From positions 1 to 64,000 of the IMG/VR virus record IMGVR_UViG_3300027861_000017: a stretch of DNA of 64,000 nt. One strand, given 5' to 3'. Under the pieces are notes generated by a model. That model was given only the letters and a program-made list of their open reading frames with translations. It ran no database searches and was not told the origin of the DNA. Shown here one piece after another: positions 1-8,594 of this stretch (the first letter of the stretch is position 1; each line of letters starts with the position of its first letter). Made by a program: the position numbers and the translations under genes. Source of the stretch: a virus.

Positions 1-62
1 TTGCCCCAATTATTGTATGGGCTATTGCTTCCACCTGATGATGCAACATAAAAATTTGCCAT
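1..62 (-). CDS. N-terminus of a beta-helix (tailspike/pectate-lyase-like) protein, partial
   Basis: The minus strand reads ATG at 60-62 and stays open to the window edge. The visible protein starts M-A-N-F and continues YVASSGGSNSPYNNWG. This opening, with its YVASSGGSNSPY motif, is typical of secreted or virion right-handed parallel beta-helix proteins, so a tail fibre or tailspike with polysaccharide-binding or lyase activity is likely. It is the last gene of the structural block. Only 20 residues are visible, so the family assignment rests on this motif alone. Confidence 0.6.
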   Translation of the reverse strand, partial: MANFYVASSGGSNSPYNNWG

Positions 63-87
63 GTTTTAAAACCTTTATATTAAAAAT

Positions 88-152
88 GTGCTTGCCCCAC
101 CTCGCCAGCAAAGGAGGGGGGGGGGGTGCTGACTAAACGGCAGAGCAAGCAC
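88..152 (-). other. Intergenic stem-loop with an 11-G tract
   Basis: Bases 88-95 (gtgcttgc) pair perfectly with 145-152 (gcaagcac). Inside lies a smaller CAGCA/TGCTG pairing that frames an 11-base G run at 116-126 (C run in the transcript). In the transcript the outer stem is followed by ATTTTTAATAT, so it could act as a terminator or mRNA 3' end between the two structural genes. The homopolymer is outside any recognised coding frame. Confidence 0.5.
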
Positions 153-164
153 TGGGGGAACTAT

Positions 165-599
165 TTAAGTAGTAGTCGTGCCTGTGATACCGTCTGCACC
201 ATCAATGTAAAATTCATACCTTCCACCAAACCCAACTTTATCAGTAGAGGTGGTAGGTGGTATTGTAATCATTATTCTCTCATTTACAAATGACCATGGC
301 ATATACAAACTAGATCCAACTGATACTCCTGATGTGGGAGATTGCATGCGTCTAGCTGGATAGAACCATTGTTCCGAGCTTCCAGGAAGGAAGTGACAAA
401 CCAAGAAATCAGCAGTCTTACGCACTCCAGCAGAAGATTGGTTCCTCACTACACTGAAAGGCAGCTTAGTAGTTGCTTCGAATCCAGTGGTAGGAACATA
501 CCTAATACCACTAAGTGTACCACTTACATAATCAGTTCTGGCCACAGAAGTGGTACCAGCAGTAGTCATTGTAAAGGTTATGTTTCTTTTATATAACAT
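165..599 (-). CDS. Virion structural protein, hypothetical (144 aa)
   Basis: The gene sits in the tail/fibre block between the beta-helix gene and the Pro-Glu-rich protein. It starts at ATG 599 behind AAAGGG spaced 7 bases. The protein is rich in Thr, Ser, Gly and aromatic residues, with no charged coiled coil and no membrane segment, and ends in G-I-T-G-T-T-T-T, as beta-rich fibre or decoration proteins often do. No family is recognised; a structural role is inferred from position and composition. Confidence 0.65.
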   Translation of the reverse strand: MLYKRNITFTMTTAGTTSVARTDYVSGTLSGIRYVPTTGFEATTKLPFSVVRNQSSAGVRKTADFLVCHFLPGSSEQWFYPARRMQSPTSGVSVGSSLYMPWSFVNERIMITIPPTTSTDKVGFGGRYEFYIDGADGITGTTTT

Positions 600-612
600 T
601 ATTTAACCCTTT

Positions 613-1161
613 TTATTTTTTTAGTTTTTTTTTACCCCTGCCCTTGCCTCTACCCTTAACCGGAGTTGGCTCAGGTTCAGGAGTAGGCTCAGGAATTGGT
701 TCCGGTATAGGCTCAGGTTCAGGTTCAGGGATAGGTTCAGGGATAGGTTCCGGTTCTGGAGTTGGCTCAGGAACTACTGTAGTTGAGCTAGGAGCTACCC
801 ATGTAAAATTACCACTACCATCAACATTATATTCTAAAACTGATCCTGCACCGTCAGATAGAAATACATTACCAGCATCTATCCAGACCTTCTTACCATA
901 CACACCATGATCATCACCATCTATATAGACTAACTTCTGGTCAGGTGATACTGTGTATGACATTATGCCCATACTTCCGTTAGCTAGAAATGCGAAATCT
1001 CCAACAGTTATTTGTTCGGCGCAACCTCCCCTATTCTCAGAATGAAGAAAGGATACTGATGTGCTATTTTTGTTTGTGTATAATTCTATGCCCCTAGTCC
1101 CAGCAGCGTGATATAAATAAGAGCTTCCTACTACAAAGCCCATGTCTTCTAGTGTTCCCAT
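613..1161 (-). CDS. Structural protein with Pro-Glu hinge and basic tail (182 aa)
   Basis: Residues 1-125 look like a beta-rich globular domain with hydrophobic and Gly residues. They are followed by about 40 residues of repeated PEP/PIPEP units (a stiff extended hinge) and a C-terminal run of Lys, Arg and Gly (KGRGKGRGKKKLKK). The start ATG follows GAGG with normal spacing, and the gene ends 13 bases before the next. The layout of head, rigid rod and positive tail suggests a virion appendage that anchors to an acidic surface or nucleic acid. No family is recognised. Confidence 0.7.
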   Translation of the reverse strand: MGTLEDMGFVVGSSYLYHAAGTRGIELYTNKNSTSVSFLHSENRGGCAEQITVGDFAFLANGSMGIMSYTVSPDQKLVYIDGDDHGVYGKKVWIDAGNVFLSDGAGSVLEYNVDGSGNFTWVAPSSTTVVPEPTPEPEPIPEPIPEPEPEPIPEPIPEPTPEPEPTPVKGRGKGRGKKKLKK

Positions 1162-1163
1162 AA

Positions 1164-2066
1164 TTAAACCTCATACCATTCATTACAAACGGTTATTCTA
1201 TTGTTATCTGCAACGGTATCATACCTTATTAAGTAATCTGTGTTTTGTTTCAATATAAATTCATCGCCCCTCTTAGTCGCTCCACCACTCTTCTTAGCAT
1301 CTGCCGCCATAATATTCACTAGTATATTGGTTCCGTCAGAAATAACTCCAGGATCTTCAAATATCTCTAAGGATGCTAAGCTTGTGCTATTTCTATCGTT
1401 ATTGTATGTTGTCAATAGTGTACCAGTTGAAGATGTAGCTGGGTCTTCGTAAAAGAATATAGTTCCAGCTAGAGCACTCACGGAATTAAATGTGAAATGT
1501 ATTCTAGTAGTTGAATTAGGTGATCTAACTAATAAATATTTATCACTGGCTTTATCAACATCTTCATCGTATACTTGGCATGTATAGTGTTTACCTTCAT
1601 GTATTTTATGATGTTCTAATTCTACAGTAACAAAATAACCCTCATCAGCACCGCCGCAAGCCTCAGTGTCAAATTCAGCCATGTTGCCATTTTTATCTCT
1701 AAGACGGGCATTGACACATCCAGGTTGAAAATCTATATCTGAAACACTACGAGCCAAAGCTTTTACTAGGAATTTAGTATCATTGCCAGTATGATTAAAT
1801 TTCACTTTCTTGATACCAGCATTATAGAAATTTTCAGCTTGACATGATCTTAAAGTTTGGGTATCACCAAACGTAGAACCATCCATACTTAATTGAAGAT
1901 TTAGATCGTAGTTGCCATAATTATATATAGCTAAACTATTAGCAAGCATAGTAGTACCGTTACCAGCTTGAGTTGTCAAATCTCCAGATATATCGTAAGT
2001 CAATGAGCTATTAGCAGCAGTGAAACCTGTACTCATATAAAATTTATAATGATTAGGACTGCTCAT
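1164..2066 (-). CDS. Virion fibre/decoration protein (300 aa)
   Basis: The C-terminal third carries a beta-domain pattern common in phage fibre proteins: a stretch resembling YNNDRNSTSLASLEIFEDP, then a Gly-rich loop with Lys/Arg, then FILKQNTDYLIRY and a final NEWYEV. The same domain ends the neighbouring 214-residue protein, so the two are distant paralogues. The N-terminal half is a separate beta-rich region. The start ATG lies behind GAGG and overlaps the upstream gene stop by 4 bases, indicating coupled translation. Receptor binding or capsid decoration is inferred. Confidence 0.7.
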   Translation of the reverse strand: MSSPNHYKFYMSTGFTAANSSLTYDISGDLTTQAGNGTTMLANSLAIYNYGNYDLNLQLSMDGSTFGDTQTLRSCQAENFYNAGIKKVKFNHTGNDTKFLVKALARSVSDIDFQPGCVNARLRDKNGNMAEFDTEACGGADEGYFVTVELEHHKIHEGKHYTCQVYDEDVDKASDKYLLVRSPNSTTRIHFTFNSVSALAGTIFFYEDPATSSTGTLLTTYNNDRNSTSLASLEIFEDPGVISDGTNILVNIMAADAKKSGGATKRGDEFILKQNTDYLIRYDTVADNNRITVCNEWYEV

Positions 2067-2707
2067 GGTTGTGTTTCCTCTTTAACATTTAACTCAAGGG
2101 TTGTATAATTACCATTAGCTCTAGATATAACCCTTAATAGAAATTTCAAACCAGTTTTTATTATCCTAGCATCTCTATTCTTGGCTGATCCACCGTCTTT
2201 AGCACCACTACCCCATCTCTCTTGGTAGGTAACGGGGGACGGTCCGGTATTAATTATAGTAGGATCTTTTAATAATTGAGATGCTGCTGTAGTTCCAGAA
2301 TCGCCATCGTAATTTCTTAATGGTATATTAGTTCCAGTACTAGATGTTACTGGATTAGCCCAAACTTGATATTCAGTTTCGGCCAAAGATGTTATATCTA
2401 TTTTAAAATAAGCTCTAATTCCTGCCGTAGATGGGGAAACATAATAAAAATCTTGAGCCTCATCTATACCAGCAGTCCAATAATAGTTACCAGAAAAAGC
2501 CTTCCCTTGCTTAGTTAAGCTATTTCCATAATCTATTACTGTAATACCTTGGCCTTCCTCAACTTGAACCCAACCGGTAGTAGTCCATTTATAGGTATCT
2601 TTGGTATCGTGTTCCCAGAAGGTAGCTCCAGCCAATTCTGGCGATGGTTTAACATCTGTAGAGCTACCTAAATAATATAAATTACTGTTTAACGTGTCTA
2701 TTGTCAT
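2063..2707 (-). CDS. Virion fibre/decoration protein, paralogue (214 aa)
   Basis: Its second half repeats the beta-domain of the following gene: IPLRNYDGDSGTTAASQLL, a DP dipeptide, a GSGAKDGGSAKNR loop and a final LKFLLRVISRANGNYTTLE-type strand. The N-terminal region contains KPSPELAGATFWEHDTKD and WTTTGW, which resembles the short tag found at the start of phage collar or fibre proteins. The pair probably arose by duplication. Function is inferred from resemblance and position. Confidence 0.7.
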   Translation of the reverse strand: MTIDTLNSNLYYLGSSTDVKPSPELAGATFWEHDTKDTYKWTTTGWVQVEEGQGITVIDYGNSLTKQGKAFSGNYYWTAGIDEAQDFYYVSPSTAGIRAYFKIDITSLAETEYQVWANPVTSSTGTNIPLRNYDGDSGTTAASQLLKDPTIINTGPSPVTYQERWGSGAKDGGSAKNRDARIIKTGLKFLLRVISRANGNYTTLELNVKEETQP

Positions 2708-2735
2708 ATCTTTTCATATTCGCAACATTATTAAT

Positions 2736-4052
2736 TTAAGATGCTGGAATCTTTGCTATATCATCCTGTGGTCGAATTTCCTTAGCATTTCCCATCCAGC
2801 ATTGTTCTACATAACTCATATTATCAAGAGCACCCTGCAACTGTGCTGCTTGTTCCTTAAACCCTTCACATTCAGATCTCATCCCATTGATATTCTGTGT
2901 CAACTCATCCACTCTAGCACATGTATCTTTATACATAGGAGTGTTGGGGTCCATTTGGCCTTTAAGACCGGTGAGACTGTTAACTTCTCCAGCAAGATGT
3001 TCTGCTTCGCTTCTGATTTGTTCAAAGCTGCTCCTAGCTTGGTTAATTCTCTGCTGAAGCTCTTGCCTCCTGGAGTCCATTTTAACTCTCATGGAGCAAT
3101 CACTCTCGAATGGATACATCCACATAGCTTTAAGTAGATCGCATTTCTCTGGGACGTAAACTTTTATGCCCATACCACGAGCTATACCTACAAAGTACTC
3201 AACAGACGGTCTTTGGTATGAGTATTCGTTGCCCATTCCAAAACCACCCTGAGCCATGTCAACACCATAAATATGGATATGCTCAAAACCTTTACCGCCA
3301 TGCTCTCGTGCTAAAGCAGTCTCAAGTATGGCCATTACTAACATCCAACTTATAGAGTTAGTAAAGTAAGTACCGTACCTACTCGTTATCATATCTTTAA
3401 TACATGGAGCACCATCCTTACCCTCTAGAAATGGTACACTCATTGGAATCTCAGGTACAAGGTGTTGCATGTAACACATTACACCAAATTCACTTAATCT
3501 ATCCCCTAGCCATGCGTGATGGCTGTGATCTCTTCCTACAGCAGCTTCGTAATCGTGTTTGTGATGTATCTGGAACCAACGAGTAACCTTTTTCATGAAA
3601 TCTTCTTGGTTCGGTCTCCAAGCTATATAAAGCTGATTCAATCCCCATATTTCTACATCATCCTGGTCAAAGAGGTATTTAACATCAAACATGCTGCTTG
3701 GTGCAAAGCCTACTATTGCTACCTTATTCTTATCTCTGTAAAGAGGCTTACCATCGTCAGTCAACCATTCTGACCCAACTATGGGACCATCTCCTCCGGA
3801 CTTAGATCCTATGCATAGCTTTGGTTGTACTATCTTAGTATCTTTTACTATGATATCCTCTTTTGGTATATCGACTATAAGGTTACTTCTCTTAGGCTTC
3901 GATGTACCTCTTTCGTTCATCTTACTTTTTATCAACTCTAAGAGATCTGCTTTAGTGCGTTTCTTGGCACCCTTTATGTTGAATGCGTCTTGTGCTACTT
4001 GGATCAATTCCACCTTCGTCATTGTGTCGATATCCCTTACATTACTCTCCAT
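2736..4052 (-). CDS. Phage Rossmann-like protein with N-terminal SAP/Rho-N-like helix pair and C-terminal coiled coil (438 aa)
   Basis: An in-frame ATG at 4070 lies upstream, but GGGAGGGG sits ideally for ATG 4052, giving MESNVRDIDT. Residues about 8-50 (KVELIQVAQDAF...KADLLELIKSKM) look like a Rho-N/SAP helix-extended-helix. The middle holds KVAIVGFAPSS, EIWGLNQLY, WFQIHH, TNSISWMLVMAI, HIYGVDM and QRPSVEYFVGIARGMGIKV. These are hallmarks of a widespread phage family of unknown function with a nucleotide-binding Rossmann-type core, loosely like MptE/Maf-type domains. The last 110 residues form a coiled coil. It lies inside the structural block, so it may enter the virion or act on it. Confidence 0.75.
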   Translation of the reverse strand: MESNVRDIDTMTKVELIQVAQDAFNIKGAKKRTKADLLELIKSKMNERGTSKPKRSNLIVDIPKEDIIVKDTKIVQPKLCIGSKSGGDGPIVGSEWLTDDGKPLYRDKNKVAIVGFAPSSMFDVKYLFDQDDVEIWGLNQLYIAWRPNQEDFMKKVTRWFQIHHKHDYEAAVGRDHSHHAWLGDRLSEFGVMCYMQHLVPEIPMSVPFLEGKDGAPCIKDMITSRYGTYFTNSISWMLVMAILETALAREHGGKGFEHIHIYGVDMAQGGFGMGNEYSYQRPSVEYFVGIARGMGIKVYVPEKCDLLKAMWMYPFESDCSMRVKMDSRRQELQQRINQARSSFEQIRSEAEHLAGEVNSLTGLKGQMDPNTPMYKDTCARVDELTQNINGMRSECEGFKEQAAQLQGALDNMSYVEQCWMGNAKEIRPQDDIAKIPAS

Positions 4053-4069
4053 GATAGTTTCCCCTCCCA

Positions 4070-4114
4070 TAAAAAATTAAAAGTAATGTGACCCCACAAT
4101 TAAGTAGGGCCACA
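4070..4114 (-). terminator. Hairpin with T-rich tail between structural genes
   Basis: In the transcript, TGTGGCCC (4114-4107) pairs with GGGTCACA (4094-4087) through 8 bp including one G-U, with a 12-base loop. TTACTTTTAATTTTTT follows directly. This fits a weak intrinsic terminator or attenuator just before the ribosome binding site of the Rossmann-like gene. Confidence 0.5.
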
Positions 4115-4121
4115 ACATGTA

Positions 4122-4619
4122 CTAAGTTGAACTTGAAACAGTATACTTGACTCCAAAATTCTGCGTAGTAGGTACAGCTACAGTAGATAATAGCCATTGA
4201 GAACTATTAAGCGCATTAAGATTTAGCGTTAAACTATCACTAATTGCTGATGTAACTGCGTTAGTAGATACTGCTACAACGCATGCACTAGAATTAGCAC
4301 TATAAATTCTTACTGGATATGCATTTACTGCACCAGTAGAAAACCTGATAGCACAAGGAGCTGAAGATATTTTAACTATTCGTTTAACATCTCCAGCAGT
4401 TGGAGTTTTCATTAAGAAAACTTGTTTGATTGTATTGTTAAGTATTGACACACCGGTAGGGCTAAGAGTAGCATTACCTGATGTATGAACAACTATGTTT
4501 TTATTTCTTATGACACCACTAGATTCCAGCTCTATTGACGCACCATCAGGGACTATTAAGTCTCCATCTTGGGAATTATATACTCGCCCATTGTGGTGTC
4601 CTACTTCTGTACTAGCCAT
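4122..4619 (-). CDS. Virion structural protein, decoration/fibre-like (165 aa)
   Basis: GGAGG lies 7 bases before the ATG. The protein is rich in Ser, Thr, Ala, Asn and Val with alternating hydrophobics. The N-terminal part (RVYNSQDGDLIVPDGASI and LESSGVI) resembles the short beta-roll repeats of phage fibre or capsid-decoration proteins. It is flanked by structured RNA on both sides. No catalytic motif is seen, and the exact role is unknown. Confidence 0.65.
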   Translation of the reverse strand: MASTEVGHHNGRVYNSQDGDLIVPDGASIELESSGVIRNKNIVVHTSGNATLSPTGVSILNNTIKQVFLMKTPTAGDVKRIVKISSAPCAIRFSTGAVNAYPVRIYSANSSACVVAVSTNAVTSAISDSLTLNLNALNSSQWLLSTVAVPTTQNFGVKYTVSSST

Positions 4620-4654
4620 AGTATGACCTCCATTGAAAAATTGTTAAACCCAGG

Positions 4655-4713
4655 AGGGAGCAATTGGATGACCGAGCATTCCCAGTCCGAACCAACTACT
4701 CCCTTAGAATGCT
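4655..4713 (-). other. Putative H-type RNA pseudoknot after the decoration-like gene
   Basis: In the transcript AGCATTC (4713-4707) pairs with GAATGCT (4681-4675), 7 bp perfect. AGGGAG (4704-4699), inside that loop, pairs with CTCCCT (4660-4655), 6 bp perfect and outside the first stem. A two-base first loop crossing a 6 bp stem is the usual geometry of an H-type pseudoknot. It lies between a stop codon and the next gene's ribosome binding site. Confidence 0.45.
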
Positions 4714-5173
4714 AGGTTGATGGGCCTACAAGAAGTGCAGACTGATCTATAAGAGTAGAATCATATAGACTTGTTGCTCCAGGTCTACGAACTCCATATT
4801 TTATAACAGTACCAGACAGACCAAGACCAGACGTATTGGTAATGGCAAATCTTATGTACTCTTTATCTGGTTTGTAAACATCCAGAAATACAGTCTTACC
4901 TTCGGCGGTATCTCTACCCTTGTTGCCTGATGTTACGGCTACTACTGTGGTAGATCCCATATTGACGAAAGTTCCAGCAGAGTCAGTAGATCCCTGAACC
5001 CTAAGAAACATTGTTTTACTGTTAACAGGCTCGAAATCTGTAGAACCTCTGAAAATATAAACAGCACCTTCTGCGTCTCTCATGTCTATAACACCAGAGA
5101 AGATAGTGCTTGTTACACCTATGCTACCCAGACCGGTGTCTGGTAGTACAACGCAATTATCACGAAAATTCAT
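4712..5173 (-). CDS. Capsid decoration-like protein, hypothetical (153 aa)
   Basis: The chosen start is ATG 5173, 8 bases after GGAGG; the in-frame TTG further upstream overlaps that ribosome binding site. The protein begins MNFRDNCVVLPDTGLGSIGV and is beta-rich (VYIFRGSTDF, TMFLRVQGSTD, EYIRFAITNTSG), without helices or membrane segments. Only the homing endonuclease gene separates it from the major capsid gene. That position is often used by head decoration or head-completion proteins, so a minor capsid role is inferred. Confidence 0.65.
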   Translation of the reverse strand: MNFRDNCVVLPDTGLGSIGVTSTIFSGVIDMRDAEGAVYIFRGSTDFEPVNSKTMFLRVQGSTDSAGTFVNMGSTTVVAVTSGNKGRDTAEGKTVFLDVYKPDKEYIRFAITNTSGLGLSGTVIKYGVRRPGATSLYDSTLIDQSALLVGPST

Positions 5174-5202
5174 CTTTTTTGCCTCCAAAGAAGAAATTAT
5201 TG

Positions 5203-6030
5203 TTATTGTTTGATTCTTATAAACTTAAAATCTTTATAATGGTTTTCTATGGCTTGTTGCCTTTTTACATCCTTATCTCTAAGACTCCCGTCAGAAAGAA
5301 AATGATGAGACTCATCCCATTCCATTATTAATTTTATATCTTTATTAAAATAGTCGAGCCAGTATCCAAGTTCTGGTATGAAATGTTCACCGCCGTTAGT
5401 GGCGTGTCTTCCTTCTATACCGTGTACAATATCAAAACATCTAAAGAATTCACAAGCTTTTGGGTTGTATTGAATATATCCGTTGCTATGAACAGCGGAA
5501 CATTGTCTACAACAATATCGTCTGCCTTGTATTGCTTGCCTCCTAGATAACTTATTATCGCAATCTGGATTGTCGCAATCAGGTATTTTTATATCAAACC
5601 TTCTTCTTCTATTCAATTCTGCTGTTGAGCAGCTTCTAGAACAATGAACGGTTCCCAATTTCACTTGAAAAAGATCTAAGAAATTTTCACAACCTTGAGC
5701 AACGCATTGAATATCCGATAATTGATTGCTCAATTCATCGTTTTTAGCTTTCGCTTTTTGGTGATATTCTTTTTGCTTGTGGGGATTTTTATGTCCCCAC
5801 TCTTTACGTTGTTCGTTTCCCTTATCTTTATTTTCTTCACGATAAGCTTTACGTTTATCTGAGTTGTCGATATTATAATCTCTAACTCTCTGCTTAATAG
5901 ATTCTTTATTAGCTTGGTAATACTCTTTACTTTTAGCTGATAATTTATCTTTATTTGCTTCACAGTAACGCTTATTTTGAATTCTTTTCTTTTCTTTTTT
6001 CAACTGTTCTTTAGATAATGACTCGTTCAT
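5203..6030 (-). CDS. Free-standing homing endonuclease, Vsr/EDxHD-like nuclease domain (275 aa)
   Basis: Residues 1-90 are a highly charged helical region with repeated Lys-Glu-Tyr units, probably for DNA contact. The middle has two zinc-type Cys clusters (VHCSRSCS and YCCRQCSAVHS, with DCDNPDCDN between). The C-terminus (ELGYWLDYFN, LIMEWDESHHF, RDKDVKRQQAIENH, FKFIRIKQ) matches the PD-(D/E)XK/Vsr-related fold of phage homing endonucleases such as the I-Bth0305I type. It directly follows the major capsid gene, separated by 7 bases. Two relatives sit next to the portal and terminase genes. Confidence 0.75.
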   Translation of the reverse strand: MNESLSKEQLKKEKKRIQNKRYCEANKDKLSAKSKEYYQANKESIKQRVRDYNIDNSDKRKAYREENKDKGNEQRKEWGHKNPHKQKEYHQKAKAKNDELSNQLSDIQCVAQGCENFLDLFQVKLGTVHCSRSCSTAELNRRRRFDIKIPDCDNPDCDNKLSRRQAIQGRRYCCRQCSAVHSNGYIQYNPKACEFFRCFDIVHGIEGRHATNGGEHFIPELGYWLDYFNKDIKLIMEWDESHHFLSDGSLRDKDVKRQQAIENHYKDFKFIRIKQ

Positions 6031-6037
6031 ATTTTAC

Positions 6038-7363
6038 TTATCCCAATGTTACGCGGCTGAACGCTTCGGATAACACAACCATCCCGTCGGTCTCAAGAAG
6101 TACCCTAAAAGCCACCTGATAAGTATCGGCATAACGCTCATCTAACCTTCTAATCTGAAGATCAAGGGAATCAGCAATGTGATACCATTTGAAGTCTCCA
6201 AATATTCCAACATACTGTCCGGTAGTGAAAGTATTAGGAGCATACTCACTCATAAAGAATGGTCTATCAAGAATAGTGTCTGGACGATCTGAAGCTAGAC
6301 CTGCTCTCCATAGATAATCACCATCATTGCCTTTGAGTTTTCTTATGTCCCTGATAGCATCCCTATGGAAAATCCAAGATCCACTATTCATATACTGTCC
6401 CTTAACATTGTACTTGCAATTAATAAGACCATCGGCCTTTATTTGGGTAGCAGTATTTCCAGTTGCAATATCCCTATCAGTGTTAAGACCAGCAGCACTA
6501 GCTATGAATATACCTAGGGGCTTATTTGCTCCTGAACCTAACATAAATGCCTTCTCAGCACCTTCAGCAGCCTTATGGGACATTCTCTCTATAACCTTAC
6601 CTTCCACATCTATAGCACCCATCCTGAGCAATTTCTCAGAAAGTTTGATCATACCATGTAGGGGATGAGGATAAAGCTCTCTCTTGTCAAAATTCATCTG
6701 AGTGTCATCTGGAGGTGTTTGTGTCTCATTTCCCCATACGAAATCATCAGGATCGTTATCAAGAGCAACTTCACCAAGACTCATAGCCTTTGGAAGTGTA
6801 TGTACTGTACCTAGTTGCTTCATGAATAGTTCATCATCTACTTTCTGAATTATCTTAGATACCATTTGTTCCGGCATTATTAAATAACCCGCCTGAGTAT
6901 CATTGTTAGCCTGAAGGTTTCTCATCTCTGATTCATTCATGCCTTCTCTACAATACTGAACCATAGCATCTCTGTATTCCTGAGTAGCATAAGCATTATT
7001 GTTCATAATACGATGTGCTCTGAATGCAGTCCTGTATCTTTCAGGAATATGGTCCATACTTATATTTCTATCTTCAGTATCATTGTCCCCTGAAGTAGGT
7101 TTGATTGGAGTATACTGAGCTTTCTCCATCTCTTCTTTGCGAGCCTCAAGATCAGCAGTACGTTTCTCACTAGCTGCCTGAGTTTTCTTATGATCATCAA
7201 TCTGGGCTGTGAATGAATCAAAATCAACATTCGCTTTATCCCAAGTCTCCAACTCCTCTGGAGTTAGTTCTCTCTTCTCTGTAAGAGCCACGTTATTCAG
7301 ATCTTCCTGAATCTTAACGACCTTATTACGCTCATCATAAACGGCTTTTATATCTATAGGCAT
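6038..7363 (-). CDS. Major capsid protein, HK97 fold (441 aa)
   Basis: The N-terminal 100 residues are a charged coiled coil (KVVKIQEDLNNVAL, KANVDFDSFTAQIDDHKK), matching the scaffolding delta-domain that the prohead protease removes in HK97-type phages. The rest has HK97-fold signatures: GYLIMPEQMVSKIIQKV, a WGNETQTPPDD region, a MSHKAAEGAEKAFMLGSG helix, KPLGIF, NSGSWIFHRDAIRDIRKLK, FMSEYAPN and FGDFKWYHIADS. The gene lies directly downstream of the protease gene, the usual order. Start ATG 7363 follows GAGGAG. Confidence 0.95.
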   Translation of the reverse strand: MPIDIKAVYDERNKVVKIQEDLNNVALTEKRELTPEELETWDKANVDFDSFTAQIDDHKKTQAASEKRTADLEARKEEMEKAQYTPIKPTSGDNDTEDRNISMDHIPERYRTAFRAHRIMNNNAYATQEYRDAMVQYCREGMNESEMRNLQANNDTQAGYLIMPEQMVSKIIQKVDDELFMKQLGTVHTLPKAMSLGEVALDNDPDDFVWGNETQTPPDDTQMNFDKRELYPHPLHGMIKLSEKLLRMGAIDVEGKVIERMSHKAAEGAEKAFMLGSGANKPLGIFIASAAGLNTDRDIATGNTATQIKADGLINCKYNVKGQYMNSGSWIFHRDAIRDIRKLKGNDGDYLWRAGLASDRPDTILDRPFFMSEYAPNTFTTGQYVGIFGDFKWYHIADSLDLQIRRLDERYADTYQVAFRVLLETDGMVVLSEAFSRVTLG

Positions 7364-7367
7364 TTTA

Positions 7368-8594
7368 TTAAAACTCCTCTAATGTTATATGTTTCTTTTT
7401 TAGTTGAACTTCTCTGTCTCTTTGCTTAGCTAGAATCTCTGCTTCAGATGGCTTCTGCTCATCATCGCTATTATTCTCATCCTCATTGACGTTCTCGTCT
7501 GAGGCTTGTTGGTTATCGTTTACTTCATCGTTACTACTATCATCACCATCAACGTTCTCGTTAGATGGATCGCTTTCATCCTTACTATCGTCTTCCAAAG
7601 GTTCTACTTTGGTATCGTCTTCAATTTTAACTTCCTTGCTTTCTTGTTCTACTGTGACATTCAACTTTAGATTGACTGGCACATCTAGATTAATTTTCTG
7701 TTCTTGTTTATCTTCTACTGCTTCGTCTTTCTTATCTTTAGGATTAGTAACTTCTGTTCCGTCTTCTGGATTAGTTACTTCTGTTCCGTCAACATTTTTG
7801 TTAGGTGCTTTGGAATCATCTTTGATATCATCTGGGATCTTTACAGTCTCATCATCCCTATTAGTCCATACACTCAATGACCTAAGAGCTAGGTTAGTAT
7901 CTGGATAAGCAGGAAATAAAACCTGAGAACCATCAAATATAGATGAGCAACCTCCAGGCTTCAATGTCCTTATTGGCATACCATCTTTATCGTTTTCCCA
8001 TCTATCTCCATCTTGATTAGTTCTAAATCCGAATGAATTACCTTTGATGACTTTCTTTTCTATCGGGATTAGTACCATATCTCTTATAGTATTTGTAACG
8101 AGTGGTGTTAGTTTATATCGCAAACCAACTTCATCTTCCCAAACTTCCAATTTACCTTCTGGGCCTGGGGCAGATTCTCTACCTAAAGGATAATTCTGAT
8201 CATGATTAAATAGATCTATAACATCGCTACCTTGCAATGCGTCTCTAAAAAAACCTTTCTCTATTTGCTCTCTGAATCCACCAAGATCTCCAGATAATTT
8301 ACCAAATTTAGCATAATACCCTTCTATGACAGGTAAATCATTGTCATCTTTGGCAACCCTTATCTCTGCGTCTGTCTGAGGAGTAAATCTTCTCTCAATC
8401 CCATCTATTTTAAACTTCTCTTTATCGACTGCCATATTTCCTCTTGATTTTTTATTTTTATCTTTCCAACTCACATTACATATAGCGAGTCTTTGTTTAT
8501 TATCAGTATATTCTGTATTCATCTTGTCATCGCTCATGCAACGTTCTATGAATTTATCTTTGTCTTCATTTTTTTTTGGTTTTGGTATTGGCAT
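7368..8594 (-). CDS. Prohead protease with acidic C-terminal extension (408 aa)
   Basis: The start is ATG 8594 behind AAAGGGAAG, giving MPIPKPKKNEDKDKFIERC, a common opening of these proteins (cation-regulator-like segment with MNTEYTDNKQRLAICNVSW). Residues about 60-270 carry the HK97 gp4/U35 serine protease pattern: PVIEGYYAKF, GFREQIEKGFFRDAL, LFNHDQNYPLGR, VGLRYKLTPL and KVIKGNSFGFR, including the expected His and Ser. The last 150 residues are extremely Asp/Glu-rich with repeated NPEDGTEVTNP units, consistent with a fused scaffold. The usual family length is near 200 residues. Confidence 0.9.
   Translation of the reverse strand: MPIPKPKKNEDKDKFIERCMSDDKMNTEYTDNKQRLAICNVSWKDKNKKSRGNMAVDKEKFKIDGIERRFTPQTDAEIRVAKDDNDLPVIEGYYAKFGKLSGDLGGFREQIEKGFFRDALQGSDVIDLFNHDQNYPLGRESAPGPEGKLEVWEDEVGLRYKLTPLVTNTIRDMVLIPIEKKVIKGNSFGFRTNQDGDRWENDKDGMPIRTLKPGGCSSIFDGSQVLFPAYPDTNLALRSLSVWTNRDDETVKIPDDIKDDSKAPNKNVDGTEVTNPEDGTEVTNPKDKKDEAVEDKQEQKINLDVPVNLKLNVTVEQESKEVKIEDDTKVEPLEDDSKDESDPSNENVDGDDSSNDEVNDNQQASDENVNEDENNSDDEQKPSEAEILAKQRDREVQLKKKHITLEEF

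Noticed and set aside
644-910. Plus-strand Gly/Ser-rich open frame
   Set aside because: It is the antisense shadow of the Pro-Glu repeat of the structural protein; no ribosome binding site and no other plus-strand genes exist nearby.
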